The position numbers and the translations under genes are program-made. A stretch of 64,000 bases of DNA from Meconema thalassinum. Taxonomy: Eukaryota > Arthropoda > Insecta > Orthoptera > Tettigoniidae. The notes beneath the pieces were generated by a model. The model was not told the origin of the DNA, ran no database searches, and saw only the letters and a program-made list of their open reading frames with translations. Positions 1-11,240 of the stretch are shown here, one piece after another. Where the stretch lies: assembly GCA_946902985.2 (NCBI GenBank), contig OX336389.2, positions 150,835,099-150,899,098 of the forward strand, in the 5' to 3' direction. Position 1 is the first letter of the stretch. Every line of letters begins with the position of its first letter.

Positions 1-1
1 C

Positions 2-715
2 TTAAAAACGGTTACTTATGGCTTGAAACCCTCTGCTTTCCTTGCTATTCGATCCCTACACTTGCTAGCCACACAAGATGGTCATTTATTTAATTCCAAA
101 GCCTCTGAAGCACTAACTACGTCATTCTATGTTGACGATTATTTGCAGTCCTTCCCCACTTTGGAGGAAGCTTCTTTTGTGTCTTTAGAACTTCAGGCAT
201 TGCTAAGGAATGGAGGTTTCCCACTTAATAAGTGTAATTCCAACTCCCCTGAGTTTCTCGCTCAGTTTCCCATCGAAGACGTAGACCCTTCTTCTGTCGA
301 AATTTGTGGAAACTCCGAATCCATAAAAACTCTAGGAGTTCATTGGTGCACTAGCACTGACACTCTTATTTATAAAGTTTCGCTCGCAGAAGAGCTTCCT
401 AACACAAAAAGACAAATTCTCTCTGAAATTGCAAAAAATTTTGATCCTCTTCAATTCTTTGCCCCAGTCATCGTTATAGCCAAACTCTTTATGCAAGAGC
501 TGTGGTCGCTCAAATGTGAATGGGATGACACTGTCCCTCTTTCTTTTCTTAATCGTTGGCTCTCGTTTCGCAGCAATCTGCTGGATCTTTCCCTTATTGA
601 AATTCCTAGGAATTTAATTAACGCTCATTCTAATGCATCCTTTTTTCTTCATGTGTTCGCGGACAGTTCCGAAAAAGCTTACGGTTGCTGCGCATATTTA
701 GTTTATCACGGTTAA
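2..715 (+). pseudogene. BEL/Pao pol: reverse transcriptase C-part and start of RNase H
   Basis: The reading frame is open from base 2, ahead of the first in-frame ATG, with the conserved BEL words VTYG and FLAIRSL right at the window edge. The catalytic YVDD box is at 128-139, followed by a thumb/connection region (IKTLGVHW, QLWSLKCEWDD-like segment). The last third begins RNase H with a FADSS..AYG block near 656-700. The frame ends in a TAA at 713-715 in the middle of RNase H; the same frame continues beyond with RNase H sequence, so this is a nonsense mutation and not a natural end. Function in the family: copies element RNA to DNA in the particle. Truncated 5' by the window edge. Confidence 0.9.
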
Positions 716-1333
716 TTCTATGGATCTTCAGTTTCCAACCTTGTTTGTGCCAAATCGAAGGTCGCTCCTCTTAAAACTATCACTTTGCCTAGGCTTGAAT
801 TGTGCGCTGCACACATGGCTGCAGAGCTTGTTAAGAAACTACGGGAAGTATTAAAAGTCGAATTCTCGCAAATCTATCTCTGGAGCGATTCCATGATCAC
901 CCTTTCTTGGATCGCCAAAAACCCCTCTCACTGGCAAACTTTTGTTGCAAACAGAGTTTCCAAAATTCAAATTCTTTCTTCTGGATGTCATTGGAGGCAT
1001 GTGCCCAGTGCTGATAATCCAGCCGATATTATCTCTCGTGGTTGTTTGCCCTCTCAATTGGCAGCTTCCCAATTGTACTGGCATGGGCCCTCGTGGTTAA
1101 TCAAAGACTCTTCTTCATGGCCTTCTAAACCTCCAGTTACAAACTCCAACTTGCCTGACGCTAAAGTACCTCTATCTATTGCTTCGTGTCTTGTTTCCAA
1201 CGCTTCTCATCCCTTGTTGTCCCGCTATTCTTCTTTTCACAAATTAATACGAATTGTCGCCTATCTCCTTAGATGGAAATATCTTGTGGTCGACCAACCT
1301 CTTCTTCCTAAACCACACCTTACCAACCATTAA
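716..1333 (+). pseudogene. BEL/Pao pol: RNase H segment
   Basis: Same frame as the preceding segment. It holds the BEL hallmark LPRLELCAA near 785, then YLWSDSM (the SDS aspartate near 880), WRHVPSADNPADIISRG near 990-1050, and a linker that in this family leads to integrase. RNase H removes the RNA template during reverse transcription. A TAA at 1331-1333 interrupts the linker; the next codons continue in frame into integrase. The codons are rich in TCT, CTT and TTC, giving a pyrimidine-rich top strand that persists for about 3 kb beyond pol and helps mark how far the element extends. Confidence 0.88.
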
Positions 1334-2578
1334 TTGAATCTCGCTACCATTAAGGTTTTACAACTGACACAGCAAGAAGCCTTTTCTTCTGAATTGTCTT
1401 TACTTTCTTCTAAAAGGGATCTTCCCAAATCAAGTCGTCTACGTGCTTTAGCCCCGTTCCTTGATGACCATAGGTTACTCAGGGTAGGTGGAAGGCTCTC
1501 GCAATCTTTGCTCTCTGAGGATAAAAAGCATCCCGTTATTTTGCCTTCTAAACATCATGTAACTTCCTTAATTATACGTGACTTTCATTATCGTAATCTG
1601 CATGTTGGCACACGCACTCTGCTTTGCCTCTTAAGGGAAAAGTATTGGATCATAAATGGAATTCATGAAGTATCCTCTGTAATTCATAAGTGCATTCCTT
1701 GTTTCAAAGCGAAACCTAAAATCAATACTCAATTAATGAGCGATCTGCCCTCTTTTCGCTCTTCTCCTATACGCCCATTTGCTTTAACTGGTGTGGACTA
1801 TATGGGTCCGTTCCAATATCAACGAAATTCTCCTGAAGCTAAACGCAAATTGTTTGGTAAGCTTTATGTTTCTCTCTTTGTTTGCATGGTTACTGGCGCA
1901 ATCCACTTGGAACTAGTAACGAATGCTTCTACTTCTTACTTTCTATCAGCTGTCTCTCGCTTCACCGCTAGGCGTGGTGTTCCTTCAGAGATGTTCTCTG
2001 ATAACGCTTCCACTTTTCAGGGTGCAGCTTCCCTGTGAAAGAAAGCTCTCACATCTTCTCCTGCCATGGAACAAATTTCTAATTTTTCCTATTCAAAGGG
2101 TTTCAAATGGCGCTTTATACCTCCCTACGCTCCTCATCACGGTGGTAGGTGGGAATCTTGTGTAAAGCTTACTAAACGTCATTTAAGACAAGTCTTGGGT
2201 AATCGCATTCTGACTTATGAAGAATTCAATTCACTATCCGTTCTGATTGAGGGTGTTGTTAATTCTCGCCCATTAACTCCGCTTTCCAATGACCCTGATG
2301 ACCTGCTTCCACTTACACCTGGTCACTTCCTTATCGGTACTTCTCTTTCTGCCCCTCCTCCTCTTCCCAATTCTTTCAGGGATTCTAATCTACCTATCGT
2401 TTGGCGTAAACTTGAAGCCCTCCGTAATTCCTTTTGGAAGAGGTGGAACTTGGAATATTTAACTTCCTTGCAACGGAGACAGAAGTGGTTTCTTTCCAGT
2501 CCCGACATTAAAGTGGGGGACTTGGTCTTGGTTAGGGATGTTTCACCCCCCCCCCCCCCTAGTATGGATCTCTGGTAG
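1334..2578 (+). pseudogene. BEL/Pao pol: integrase and start of DUF5641 domain
   Basis: This segment starts directly after the stop at 1331-1333. It shows the H2C2 zinc-binding module (H..H with HKCIPCFK, about 1525-1715), then the integrase core: first aspartate in LTGVDYMGPF (~1785), second in SDNASTF (~1998), and the glutamate region PYAPHHGGRWE (~2120-2155). A TGA at 2036-2038 breaks the core; the frame resumes at once. NSRPLTPLS and the RRQKWF..GDLVLVRD block, typical of the BEL C-terminal DUF5641 domain, follow. The frame collapses at the C14 run 2546-2559 and stops at 2576-2578. Integrase inserts the DNA copy into the host genome; this copy cannot encode it. Confidence 0.9.
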
Positions 2579-2690
2579 AGTGACCGAGTGTTATCCTGGA
2601 AGAGATGGGAGAGTCAGGGTGGCCAAAATCTTGACTACTAATGGTCCAATCACAAGACCCCTGTCTTTGATCGCTCCACTACCTTTAAAT
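2560..2690 (+). pseudogene. BEL/Pao pol: C-terminal end of DUF5641 domain after frameshift
   Basis: In frame 3, immediately after the C14 run, the sequence resumes the DUF5641 pattern (SGRVTECYPGRDG then VRVAKILT and ITRPLSLIAPL). It is the expected continuation of the segment before the homopolymer, so the shift most likely arose by slippage in the C run. The frame remains open to 2876 but nothing beyond about 2690 is recognisable as pol. The run should be checked for a sequencing or assembly length error before the shift is treated as biological. Confidence 0.82.
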
Positions 2691-5650
2691 GTTAAACTGC
2701 TTCTTTGTTCTCTGTTGGTGTTTTTCCCCTCCCAGTATGGTGTATTCTTGGAATACACGGTACGAGAGAATATAAAGTTTAATGTTCTTTGCATGTTCAT
2801 TCCTTCCTCTTTGTCAAACACCAACAGTGATCTTCTATTTTCTCTTTGGTTATCATGTCGCTTATATCTTTTATGAGTCTGTTCTAGATATATATCTTCC
2901 ATGACCCACCTAGCGTCATCTAGCAGCGAATCTCTGAAGCTCTTCAACTCATCCTGGTGCAAGAGGACTTCCTTCTCAATCTGGCCACCAGATTTTGTTA
3001 CCATCGCCAGCTATTATCTCCTTGAGCAAGAGAACTTCGTCTCCTTTTTCACTCACCATGCTGTGCTAGTATCGCCTGCTATCAACTCTTTGAAGACCAT
3101 TCATCAAGAAGAACATTTATTTTTATTATGTTGGTCATGCTTATATGTATACCTTTTGTTTCCTACCCCCACTCTTTTCCCTTCCTAGGTCCCTCTGTGC
3201 TTCGCTGAGCAGGTCTCACTTCTAAGTCGGCAGTTAACTCGGTCAGTTAAGGCTCAACTCGAGCCAGTCTCCTCAAACCAAGAGACACTCTCTACGTTCT
3301 ACGCCATGTTGGCACATTAGATATCGTCAAGGGGAACTTCACCTTCGACATGAAATCAAGTTAAGTACAAACTTCAAGTTTTAACCTCATCCTCATGGTT
3401 TTAACTTCTACATGCTTTTAACTAATATTTTATAGACAGCGTGAGATTACTTATTTTAGGGCAAAAATCATTCTTCGTGGGATTTGCCATGTTGAGCTTT
3501 TGTCTGTCTAAGCCAACCTTAATAGAAAATAGCCTTTCTTAAGCTATTTAATTGAGAAATCTTTTCACTACGTGGGATATTATCTGATACCCGCTGTCTA
3601 TAAATCACTAAGCCAATTCCTCCGCTGGATCATCTTTGCCCCATGCTTCTATTAAGTTCGTTCTGGAACCTTCCAGATTCTGTACTTTATCTACTAGTCC
3701 TGCCGTCATGTATTTTTCACTCACTTGTGAAAATACTATTTAAAATGAGGAATCTTCCTTATAAATTACTGCAGTAGCGAACTTTCGTCCACCGTTGGAA
3801 TGTTCTATGGCGCATTTAATTGTAATTCCCAACTTTCTCAAGAAATAGACTCTCGCCTACCTAGTGCAACCAGTTATTTTCATCATTGCAATAACTTTCT
3901 TTCCCATAAACTTTCGTGTCTTTACAGTGAACTTTTCATCTATTTAAAAGACTATAGTGATAACCAGTGCTTGTCCCACTTTTCTACCGCGTCGCGATCG
4001 TCCGGTTACATTAAATAAGGCCATGAACATTGATCCTAAATCCCAATTATCTTTCCTCAACCTTCTACTAACAAACCATATTAATAAAATTGTAACTTTT
4101 CTATAAGGTGTCACTCACGAAGTGCCCTTCCATTTTTGCTTGTTTATCATTAATTAATTACTGTATAACTACGTGTTTTATACACGGTTTAAGCTTACAT
4201 TGTTTTTTCCCCATAATAAGGGAAAACAATACTTTCAACTCTTGAGTGAGTTATTTCTAGGTCTCACGAATTGGAAACTGCCCCATTTTGGCTCGTGATT
4301 CCTACTTAAACATAGGAAGTCTAGAACTTTCCCTTTGACTTTCTCTTCAGGTTTCACCGTAAGTGACCTGCACTTTTTTGTATAATTGTTATAAAGTAAT
4401 TCTGCACTAATATAGGAAGTTGTAGGAACTTCTATCTTATCTTCATGTTTTTCTTATTGTTATTTTTGAAGTTGTCACTTTTTCTAGAATATTCTCTCAG
4501 AAATTTCTTAAAGTACACTCCTTGTACTCAATCTAAGGTTTAAACTTTATAATTATTTCATTTGTCTTTTTTTAAATCTTATAAAGATTTTAGAACATAT
4601 ATAAGGTTTGAAACCTCATAAATTGTTATTTGCCTGGAGCAATCTCTAAATGTTAGGAGGTCTGCGACCCCATTTGTTAAAAAGTTTAAACGATCTATAT
4701 TTGTCAAAAAGATATTATAGCCTATATTTGTTAAAGTTATCAACTTCTCTTGAATTGTTAAATAAATTACGAATTTTTTTTCGCTTTCTCATTTTTCTAA
4801 TACAACGGTTAGGCAAAATCCTGTCTTCCTTGGCTCTCCCGACTAAATGCCATTAAATCCATTAATAGGGCTTTCACCACTTGTTGCATTTGAGCAAGAA
4901 CTCTTAGTGGTAATCACATTAAAGTTTCTTTTAGCTTTAATAGCTAATTCTAACGGGCCAGTAAGGCAAGTAAAGCTCGCTACGCCAGCTACCTGCTTGT
5001 GGAGATCCTCTCCGAAAACTTATGGTTAGTTTTCTAAATGATAAGTGTTTCTCTTTGTCTAAACTTTTAGCCAGCTCCTCGCTGAGTAAAAGCTTAGCCA
5101 TTTCCAAATGCAACCATTGGTTCATTTACCAAAATTACTCCCCAAGATATAATCTTTTATTATTTTCCTTCTTGGAAGCACTTGGTCGCATTTTCAGGAA
5201 CTCCATAACTTTGAACATTGGAAATACCAAACCTGATTCAAATCATTGGCATTCTTCGAATTACTTTGCAAAAACGAATTGCTTTGAACAGGCATACAAT
5301 AAATTTGTTACTCTCAGTCTTGCCAGACCATCACTCTTCCCCATAGTACGCAGATACATGCTTGAGAGGGATTACCCTAAAGCCACTCCTTTGCAAACCG
5401 CCCAAGTTCTAGCTGTGTTTCCCGTCAGCTTGGACCAAGCTCTTACCCACTTTAGGTATCTGAGAGCGTATTTGCGGTGGCAACCGCCTCTAAGCGCATT
5501 TAAGGTTAAATTTATAACTTTTGTGGGACTCTCCTCCTACTTTCCTATCCTTTTTCTCCAGTCCAAAATCTACTTCCTTTTCTTAATCATCTTCCCTTGG
5601 TGGGTGGGTTATTCCTTAGCCAATAATCTACCCACACATCATATGCGACT
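2691..5650 (+). other. T/C-rich tail downstream of BEL pol; no gene recognised
   Basis: About 3 kb with the same pyrimidine skew as the BEL pol gene, so it is probably the element's 3' untranslated region and LTR, perhaps with other insertions. Open frames exist here (for example 5022-5657) but show no domain or motif and have the composition expected of T-rich non-coding DNA. No LTR boundary could be fixed without a second copy. The skew stops near 5650, where a different repeat begins. Confidence 0.45.
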
Positions 5651-5654
5651 ACTG

Positions 5655-5965
5655 TAAGGCTCGTAATATTTTTATTTATTTATTCATTTATTTGGTAGAA
5701 CTTGCCCTCATCTCCATCCTTCGTCCAGAAAACATTCCCCTATATTCCTACTTGGTATATCATTGTTAAAATATGACATAGCATAACAACAACAACAAAG
5801 GTCTGCATTATCACCTGTTACACGTAGGCTATATCTTGTTTAATTATATCGGCCAGGTTCCATGCAGTCAAGGAAAAGGCTTGGCATCTGGTGGTGGTGT
5901 CGATGTACCAGATAAGTAAAAGGGACTCCAGAATGCCAAATCTTTGAATGTTCTATTTTTTTTTC
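5655..5965 (+). repeat. Fragment of the 3.2-kb repeat family (copy A, distal part)
   Basis: Aligns by eye with 19370-19690 (copy B) and 32130-32440 (copy C). Shared landmarks are a TATTTATTTAT run, the words CTTGGTATATCATTGTTA and TGTTAC..GTAGGCTATAT, and a GGTGGTRTCRATGTACCA segment. It lacks any coding frame. In B and C this part lies downstream of the part seen here at 6090-6320, so copy A is rearranged or consists of two independent fragments. Confidence 0.75.
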
Positions 5966-6089
5966 ATTTTAGCATTAACCTAAGGGACCTTAAATTTCTA
6001 ACGGTACATTTATGTTCTTCAAAACTCATTCTTAAAGCTACTTTCTCTTTCAGTAAACCCAGTAATTTCGTATTTTATTAATCTTCTCT

Positions 6090-6323
6090 ATATTATACTT
6101 CAGATTGAAAAATGTCGTATTTAAAAAACGTGTAAGAAAGCAAAAATGGCCAAAGGGGCACGGAAGAACTCCAATCCACTAGAAATACGAACCATAATTA
6201 GCAAGCTTAAAGCATCGATCAACAAGCGTCTCCTATACGCTACGGTATGTACAGTATACCTCTTTGCCCCGCCTGCTGTCCTGGTTAGTGTGGCCGCGCG
6301 TGGACCTAGGTCAGGTATACTAT
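6090..6323 (+). repeat. Fragment of the 3.2-kb repeat family (copy A, proximal part)
   Basis: Matches 18205-18345 (B) and 30830-30960 (C), with shared words CACTAGAAATA, AAGCATCGAT, CCTCTTTGCCCCG and CGTGGACCTAGG. It is cut at its right side by a SINE with a target duplication; the family sequence resumes after the SINE with ATCATCCTACT near 6765. Confidence 0.75.
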
Positions 6324-6646
6324 ACCGGGTGAGTTAGCCGTGGTCGTTACGGCATGACTGCTGGCAGTCGCTCACATCCGGGCGGCGAGGAGGTTCGAAT
6401 GCCCCCGCCGGCAACCTTGAAGATGGTCTTCTGTGGTTTCCCATCTTCCTTCCAGGCAAATGCCGGGGTTGGTCCCTCACTATAGGCCACAGCCGCTACC
6501 TTCCAAATCCTCGTCCTTACATTCCAACTTTCCTCCCCAACGGTACTTGTAGCTCACCCATTGGGTGTCCGTCTCGAAGCAGCTACAAACTGGCGAGCCG
6601 AACATGTCCTCGGACACTCCCGGCACTAAAAGCCATACGCTAAAAA
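6324..6646 (+). mobile_element. tRNA-derived SINE (family 2) with target-site duplication
   Basis: The head is tRNA-like (GTTAGCCGTGGTCG.. then a GGTTCGAAT B box near 6393). The body contains CTGTGGTTTCCCATCTTCC and GGCAAATGCCGGGGTTGG, a central block shared by several SINE copies in this window, and the tail GGCACTAAAAGCCATACG followed by A6. Imperfect 11-base direct repeats, AGGTATACTAT at 6313-6323 and AGGTATGCTAT at 6647-6657, flank it. It inserted into repeat copy A. SINEs are transcribed by RNA polymerase III and mobilised by a LINE. Confidence 0.82.
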
Positions 6647-6657
6647 AGGTATGCTAT

Positions 6658-6870
6658 TATATATTATACTAAGAGGTACTGTGAAATCAAGCGGGGAGAA
6701 TGCTTTTCTATCGGTCAACACAAGTGTGGCTTACTAGACTGGGCAGGAATAAGTAGTTATCTTATCATCCTACTACCAGAAAATAATGTTAAATATATTA
6801 TTCATACACTCCTCTAACAAACGGGGGAGGGGGTAAGAAGCGCACGACCGACTAAAAAGCAATTCTGTTA
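6658..6870 (+). repeat. Continuation of repeat copy A after the SINE
   Basis: ATCATCCTACTACCAGA and CATACACTCCTCTAACAAA match copies B (18370-18420) and C (30970-31030). The stretch 6700-6750 instead resembles 20300-20350 of the Penelope-like insertion in copy B (CGGTCAACAC word), which suggests a small scar of the same element. Confidence 0.6.
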
Positions 6871-6932
6871 CAAGGCTATATTGAAAATGTCTTGTAATAA
6901 TTGATAACAATCCAAGGAATCCTCGGTCTTCA

Positions 6933-6971
<39 letters not shown>

Positions 6972-6984
6972 GTTATTATTATTT
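6933..6984 (+). repeat. (ATT)n microsatellite
   Basis: About 17 near-perfect ATT units with one GTT interruption. The adjoining 6990-7018 is T-rich. Confidence 0.95.
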
Positions 6985-7059
6985 TATTTTGAGTATTAGT
7001 TTTTTTTTGTTTTTTTTTAGTCGTTTACCCTCCAGGTTGGTGGAACCCACGGATTCAGC

Positions 7060-7240
7060 TGGGAACATCGAATCGGAAGGGATACAACTGGTGAGGAGGG
7101 ATTGGCACCTCGCTCAGGCGGCCTCACCTGCAATGCGAACAGGGGCCTCATGAGGGAAGGTAAGGGATGGTCAGGATGAATAGGCAAGGAAGTGGGAAGG
7201 AGGCGGCCGTGGCCTTGAAGAAGGTACTGCGCTCGAATTC
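7060..7240 (-). repeat. SINE-like fragment
   Basis: GGAGGCGGCCGTGGCCTT resembles GGAAGCGGCCGTGGCCT at 29120 and the complement of the central block seen in the family 2 SINEs. No intact head, tail or target duplication was found, so this is a degraded piece at best. Confidence 0.4.
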
Positions 7241-7309
7241 TCCAATCAGCACCTATATCCGCTGCACTGTAAAGGATTGTAGACACGTAGCTACCCAACT
7301 CACAAACTT

Positions 7310-7977
7310 ACCATTGTCTGCTAAGTAAAAATTGGGAATTCTAGGATCATACAGGGTATATTTATAAAAAAAATAGTAATACCAGCCTAGGTACAAATTT
7401 CTACTGGCATTTACATTTAAGCAATTCGAGAAACTCCGATCTCGAGGGGTGATTAGGTCTGTCTATAGTGAGCGCCTGTATCCTACCTAGCAGTACTATT
7501 TTCGGCGTTGACAAAATGAAAACGATGTTAGCTAAGATAAAATTGGCTAATTCGCTAAAAAAAAGCGCCAGCCGTTTATTGTGCTATGGAAATACACACA
7601 TGTCCCTGATGTATATCGATAATTAGTGTCTACCTGACACTACAAGAAAAATGAAAATTTAAGATAAACTAAAAACGTGGCATTTATACATAATGTCCTG
7701 AAAATAAAGGTTGCAGATTTCGGTACTCCACTGATTCCTTCTTCTCTCATCGAAGAATATAGCATTCCTTTGCTATTACAAAAATTAAACACAAAATTTA
7801 TTACAAACGATAAACTCGAGTGGAGTTCCTCAGAACCTCCACTGAAATATGAAAAATTATGAAACGGCGTGATTTCAAACATTACCCTATATTATACATT
7901 GCGTTTCATATTTGAACTGTAGTTCCACATCTAAACATGCAAGACCAAAATTTACTCAGTATTAAATATATATTCAT
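7310..7977. other. No gene recognised
   Basis: AT-rich sequence. The 61- and 80-codon open frames near 7640-7880 overlap on opposite strands and match no family I know. Nothing supportable is seen. Confidence 0.5.
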
Positions 7978-7989
7978 ATGTACAATGAT

Positions 7990-8313
7990 GAAGCCTCCGT
8001 GGCTTAGGCGGCAGCACGCCGGCCTCTCACCGCTGGGTCCGTGGTTCAAATCCCGGTCACTCCATGTGAGATCTGTGCTGGACAAAACGGAGGCAGACAG
8101 GTTTTTCTCCGGGTACTCCGGTTTTCCCTGTCACAATTTCATTCCAGCAACACTCTCCACTATCATTTCATCTGTCATTCATTTAATCATTGCCCCAGAG
8201 GAGTGCGTCAGGCCTCGGCAGCCGGCACAGTTCATATCCTCGTCGCTAGATGGGGGCTTCATTCATTCCATTTCCTGACCCGGTCGGAGACTGGAAGCAG
8301 GCTGTGGATTTTC
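7990..8313 (+). mobile_element. tRNA-derived SINE (family 1), full length
   Basis: Begins with a tRNA-like head (A-box TGGCTTAGGCGG, B-box GGTTCAAATCC near 8043) and a body containing CGGGTACTCCGG and GCCTCGGCAGCCGGCAC, ending near GGAAGCAGGCTGTGG. A 12-base direct repeat ATGTACAATGAT flanks it at 7978-7989 and 8314-8325. The same element, inverted, interrupts the LINE ORF2 at 50090-50423, and a truncated 3' piece is at 43028-43126. It has no coding capacity. Confidence 0.9.
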
Positions 8314-8325
8314 ATGTACAATGAT

Positions 8326-11240
8326 TTGTGATTAGCACAAATATTAACTTAACTGCGTTGAAATGATTTACTTTCCTTTAATATACATGAGTCTTTACTA
8401 CTCAAACTTCCTGAACAAACACCGTAACTTTATCGGTTGAAAGTATAAATACTTGTCTAAATCAAGAGAACATAGGTGACAAACGTTTAAGTTCAGCACT
8501 GCTGTAACTTTGTTTTTTCCCATTTGATTATTAAATTTCGAAAAATTCCGGACATTCTTTGCTCGACTTACATTTTCTTTGATAAACGTGAATATTCGAA
8601 GTGCATGGCATTTTACCTTCATTCCACACTTCCGTTCCAAAATTATACAACAATCACATTATTTCTTAAACACCTGTACAGAACTTGCCTCAATTGCAAT
8701 TAAACGATGTCACATTCGCTGTGATCAAAACTAGGAAACATGACTCCTCAGTCTCCTTTTGTGAAAATACGTAACTCATTTACGTCGACGATTCCTTTCT
8801 TGCACGGTATTCCAAATCTAAACCCCTTTCAGTGCATTTTCTCAATCAATGCAAAGAAAATCAGTAACTGTATTAAATATCCACTACCATTGTGAATATT
8901 GTTCAAGAAACAAACTTTAACAAACTCCTCTATTCTTATACAAAATGTCCTCGTGCCTATAAATTCAAATCTTTAATTACTTTCTGTACAGTTACTTTTA
9001 TATCACCCTGTGATTTAACTTTCTTAACTCCTTTTCACGTATTTAAATTCAGTTATTACATTATTGTAACTTTCAGAGAATTGTCAGCAAGAATTCATAT
9101 TTAAAAAAGATATAAGTGTGTCCTCTCTTCCTGTGAATACAAATTTCTGAATTTAATTCAGTTAAGTCCAGCTGATTTATTTTCAGACAATGAGTAGACT
9201 TATCTAAATTGCCCTGTCTCTTCCTGTGAATACAATAAAGTCTTAGCTATCTTCGTGAAATATTTTGTTTAATAAATTTTATCTAGGCTTTTTAATGCTC
9301 TAAATGTTTTATTTGACACATATAAAGGTTCTTGGAACATCTTTGTTACTGGGAAATATGGTTTATTACGTTTACAGCATAGTTCTACATTACTATCTGT
9401 TTCATTACAATAAATTTGGTATTTATTGATTTAATTGTCTATATCAATTATTTAGACTACCTTTTACCAGATTTTGTGTCGGGTAACAATCCATTATTGC
9501 AAACAGTTGGTTTATATTAAATTTCTGACACTCGAATCAACATCTTGAGTTGTCGAAATTTATCTGACATTTAGTGACATAGCTTTTTAAATATACGGTA
9601 CTTAAGATGTTCAATATACGCTCCAACGCTGCGCATAAAACAGATTTATTTAAATTAACGCAAGTATCAATAATTCTAAACGACTTTATAATGAACTGAT
9701 TTAACGTTGACAACAGCAATTCGCTAATAAAATTTCGTCCAAATGACTGAAATTTTCAATGAAAATGACTCCTAAGAAAATACTGATATACTGGATTAAA
9801 ATCTACACAATTTTAAATAAAATGCCAGAATTATACGGTTGGTCAATTTGGATAAACACAGAACATGACTACAATTCTACTAAATATATTTCAATCTCTT
9901 CACTACCTTGATATGGCGACGATCTCTGCTGTAATATGCCTTGTCTGGCAATACAAATGTGTTTGAGCACAACGTCCACAGCTGCGAGAACCGGTTGTGG
10001 CGAGGCCTGCTGGATAACCTCACAGTGGGACAAGGTCGATGACATAACTGGGTTAGCGACCTCTCCGCGTACAGCAAGTCTCTCCCCCACTCCTTCACTC
10101 GACTCCCGCATGTCGTTCGGATCTTCTGACGTTACCACTTCACTACGCCGGCATTGCTTCTTAAGGTTGAAATTCGATTGTTCTATAAGTGTCTTTGAGA
10201 GTATACTGGATATATATGAACTCGTGTTATGAAGTATAGATTTGTTCTGCATTTCTGCGCATCGCGTAGATGTTCGACTGCGCCATCCATGTTGTGGAAT
10301 TCTGGATTCAACTTTACATTTCTGTAGTCTCTACTTCCCTATAATGTGCATCTTCGCACGAAGTCATAATCAGATTAATGATTAAGCCTACATAGCTCCC
10401 CGTCGCCAATTTATAAACTGCATTGTGTATAGCTTCCAATGATGAGCCGAATTGTATGAGTAATATAGCTCTTTTCCTGAAGAGAATTGTTTGCATTTAT
10501 CTGCGTGAGATGTGTAGTAGCTTCGTATCGAAATACTGAAGTAACAAGCTGTGTTTCAAATACTCCACAGACTTGCTCTATGAAGCTTCTCTAAATGTGA
10601 GTGCAAATGAACTCAGTCTCGTTCCGATAAGTGTGTTACAAAATCACCGGCCTACATGCTGTGCTGGTCTCAGTCAGAATGTCGCTTGCTTCACAAGTCA
10701 CAGCCTTCTGACTCCACGCTCCTTTTCTCCACTTTCGTTATGCGTGGCACTGTCCAAGAAACAACTCGTTTCTACACTGGCGGTCTTGTTCAGACCCGAT
10801 CTGAATTAGGAATGACTGCTCGTTCTTGCTCTCCGTGTACGGCAAGTTTATCGCGTTTCCTCCCCTCTCGTGGTGTGACGTAGCTCCACAGACTACCCCT
10901 CACTCGCTGTGTCATCAACCTTGGTCACTTCTCCTCCTTCATGACGTTACACTCACTTCTCGTGGTGTGACGCATTCTTACAATGTAGGCCTCCCTACAT
11001 TCAGATAATAAATACACAACCATATTTAAATAGTTCCTTCTTTCCTTCCGGCCTTCCGTAATTGTTTATATAAATAATGATGCATGGTATTACACTCTAT
11101 TTCAGCTTAGGTTTTCCATATCTCACAATTTTTTAAGGAATAAGAGATTTTAATTCGTTCTTTTATTTTTCCTGCGTCCCAGTTCGTATCCCGTCTGGAT
11201 CTTAGAATTGGCCTTAAATAAATTTGGACGCAGTACTGTC
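8326..11240. other. No gene recognised; AT-rich
   Basis: No conserved protein domain on either strand. A short word CTCTTCCTGTGAATACAA occurs twice (9124 and 9219). Open frames around 9869-10252 and 10573-11008 lie in a locally GC-richer patch and overlap on several frames. The word ACATTCAGATAATAAA at about 10999 recurs at about 14759, hinting that 10500-11020 and 14600-14790 belong to one dispersed repeat. Confidence 0.45.

Larger units (their letters stand above)
1..2690 (+). mobile_element. BEL/Pao LTR retrotransposon, 3' part of pol (degenerate)
   Basis: The element enters from the left edge, so gag, protease, the front of reverse transcriptase and the 5' LTR lie outside the window. What is visible runs in BEL/Pao order: end of reverse transcriptase (YVDD), RNase H, zinc-binding H2C2 plus DDE integrase, and the DUF5641-type C-terminal domain. 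One frame (frame 2) is followed from base 2 to the C run at 2546-2559, then frame 3. It is broken by in-frame stops at 713-715, 1331-1333 and 2036-2038 and by the frameshift, so it is a dead copy. A 3' LTR must lie downstream but cannot be delimited because its partner is absent. Family assignment is secure; activity is excluded for this copy. Confidence 0.93.

Noticed and set aside
2591..3004. 137-codon minus-strand frame opposite the BEL tail
   Set aside because: It is the antisense of the DUF5641 end and tail; the plus strand is the coding one.
5022..5657. 211-codon open frame downstream of BEL pol, a possible env-like gene
   Set aside because: No signal peptide, glycosylation pattern, fusion or membrane arrangement that fits, and the composition is that of the T-rich non-coding tail; three neighbouring frames look alike.
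9869..10252. 127-codon minus-strand frame
   Set aside because: Overlaps open frames in two other frames, has no known motif, and the composition follows the local GC rise.
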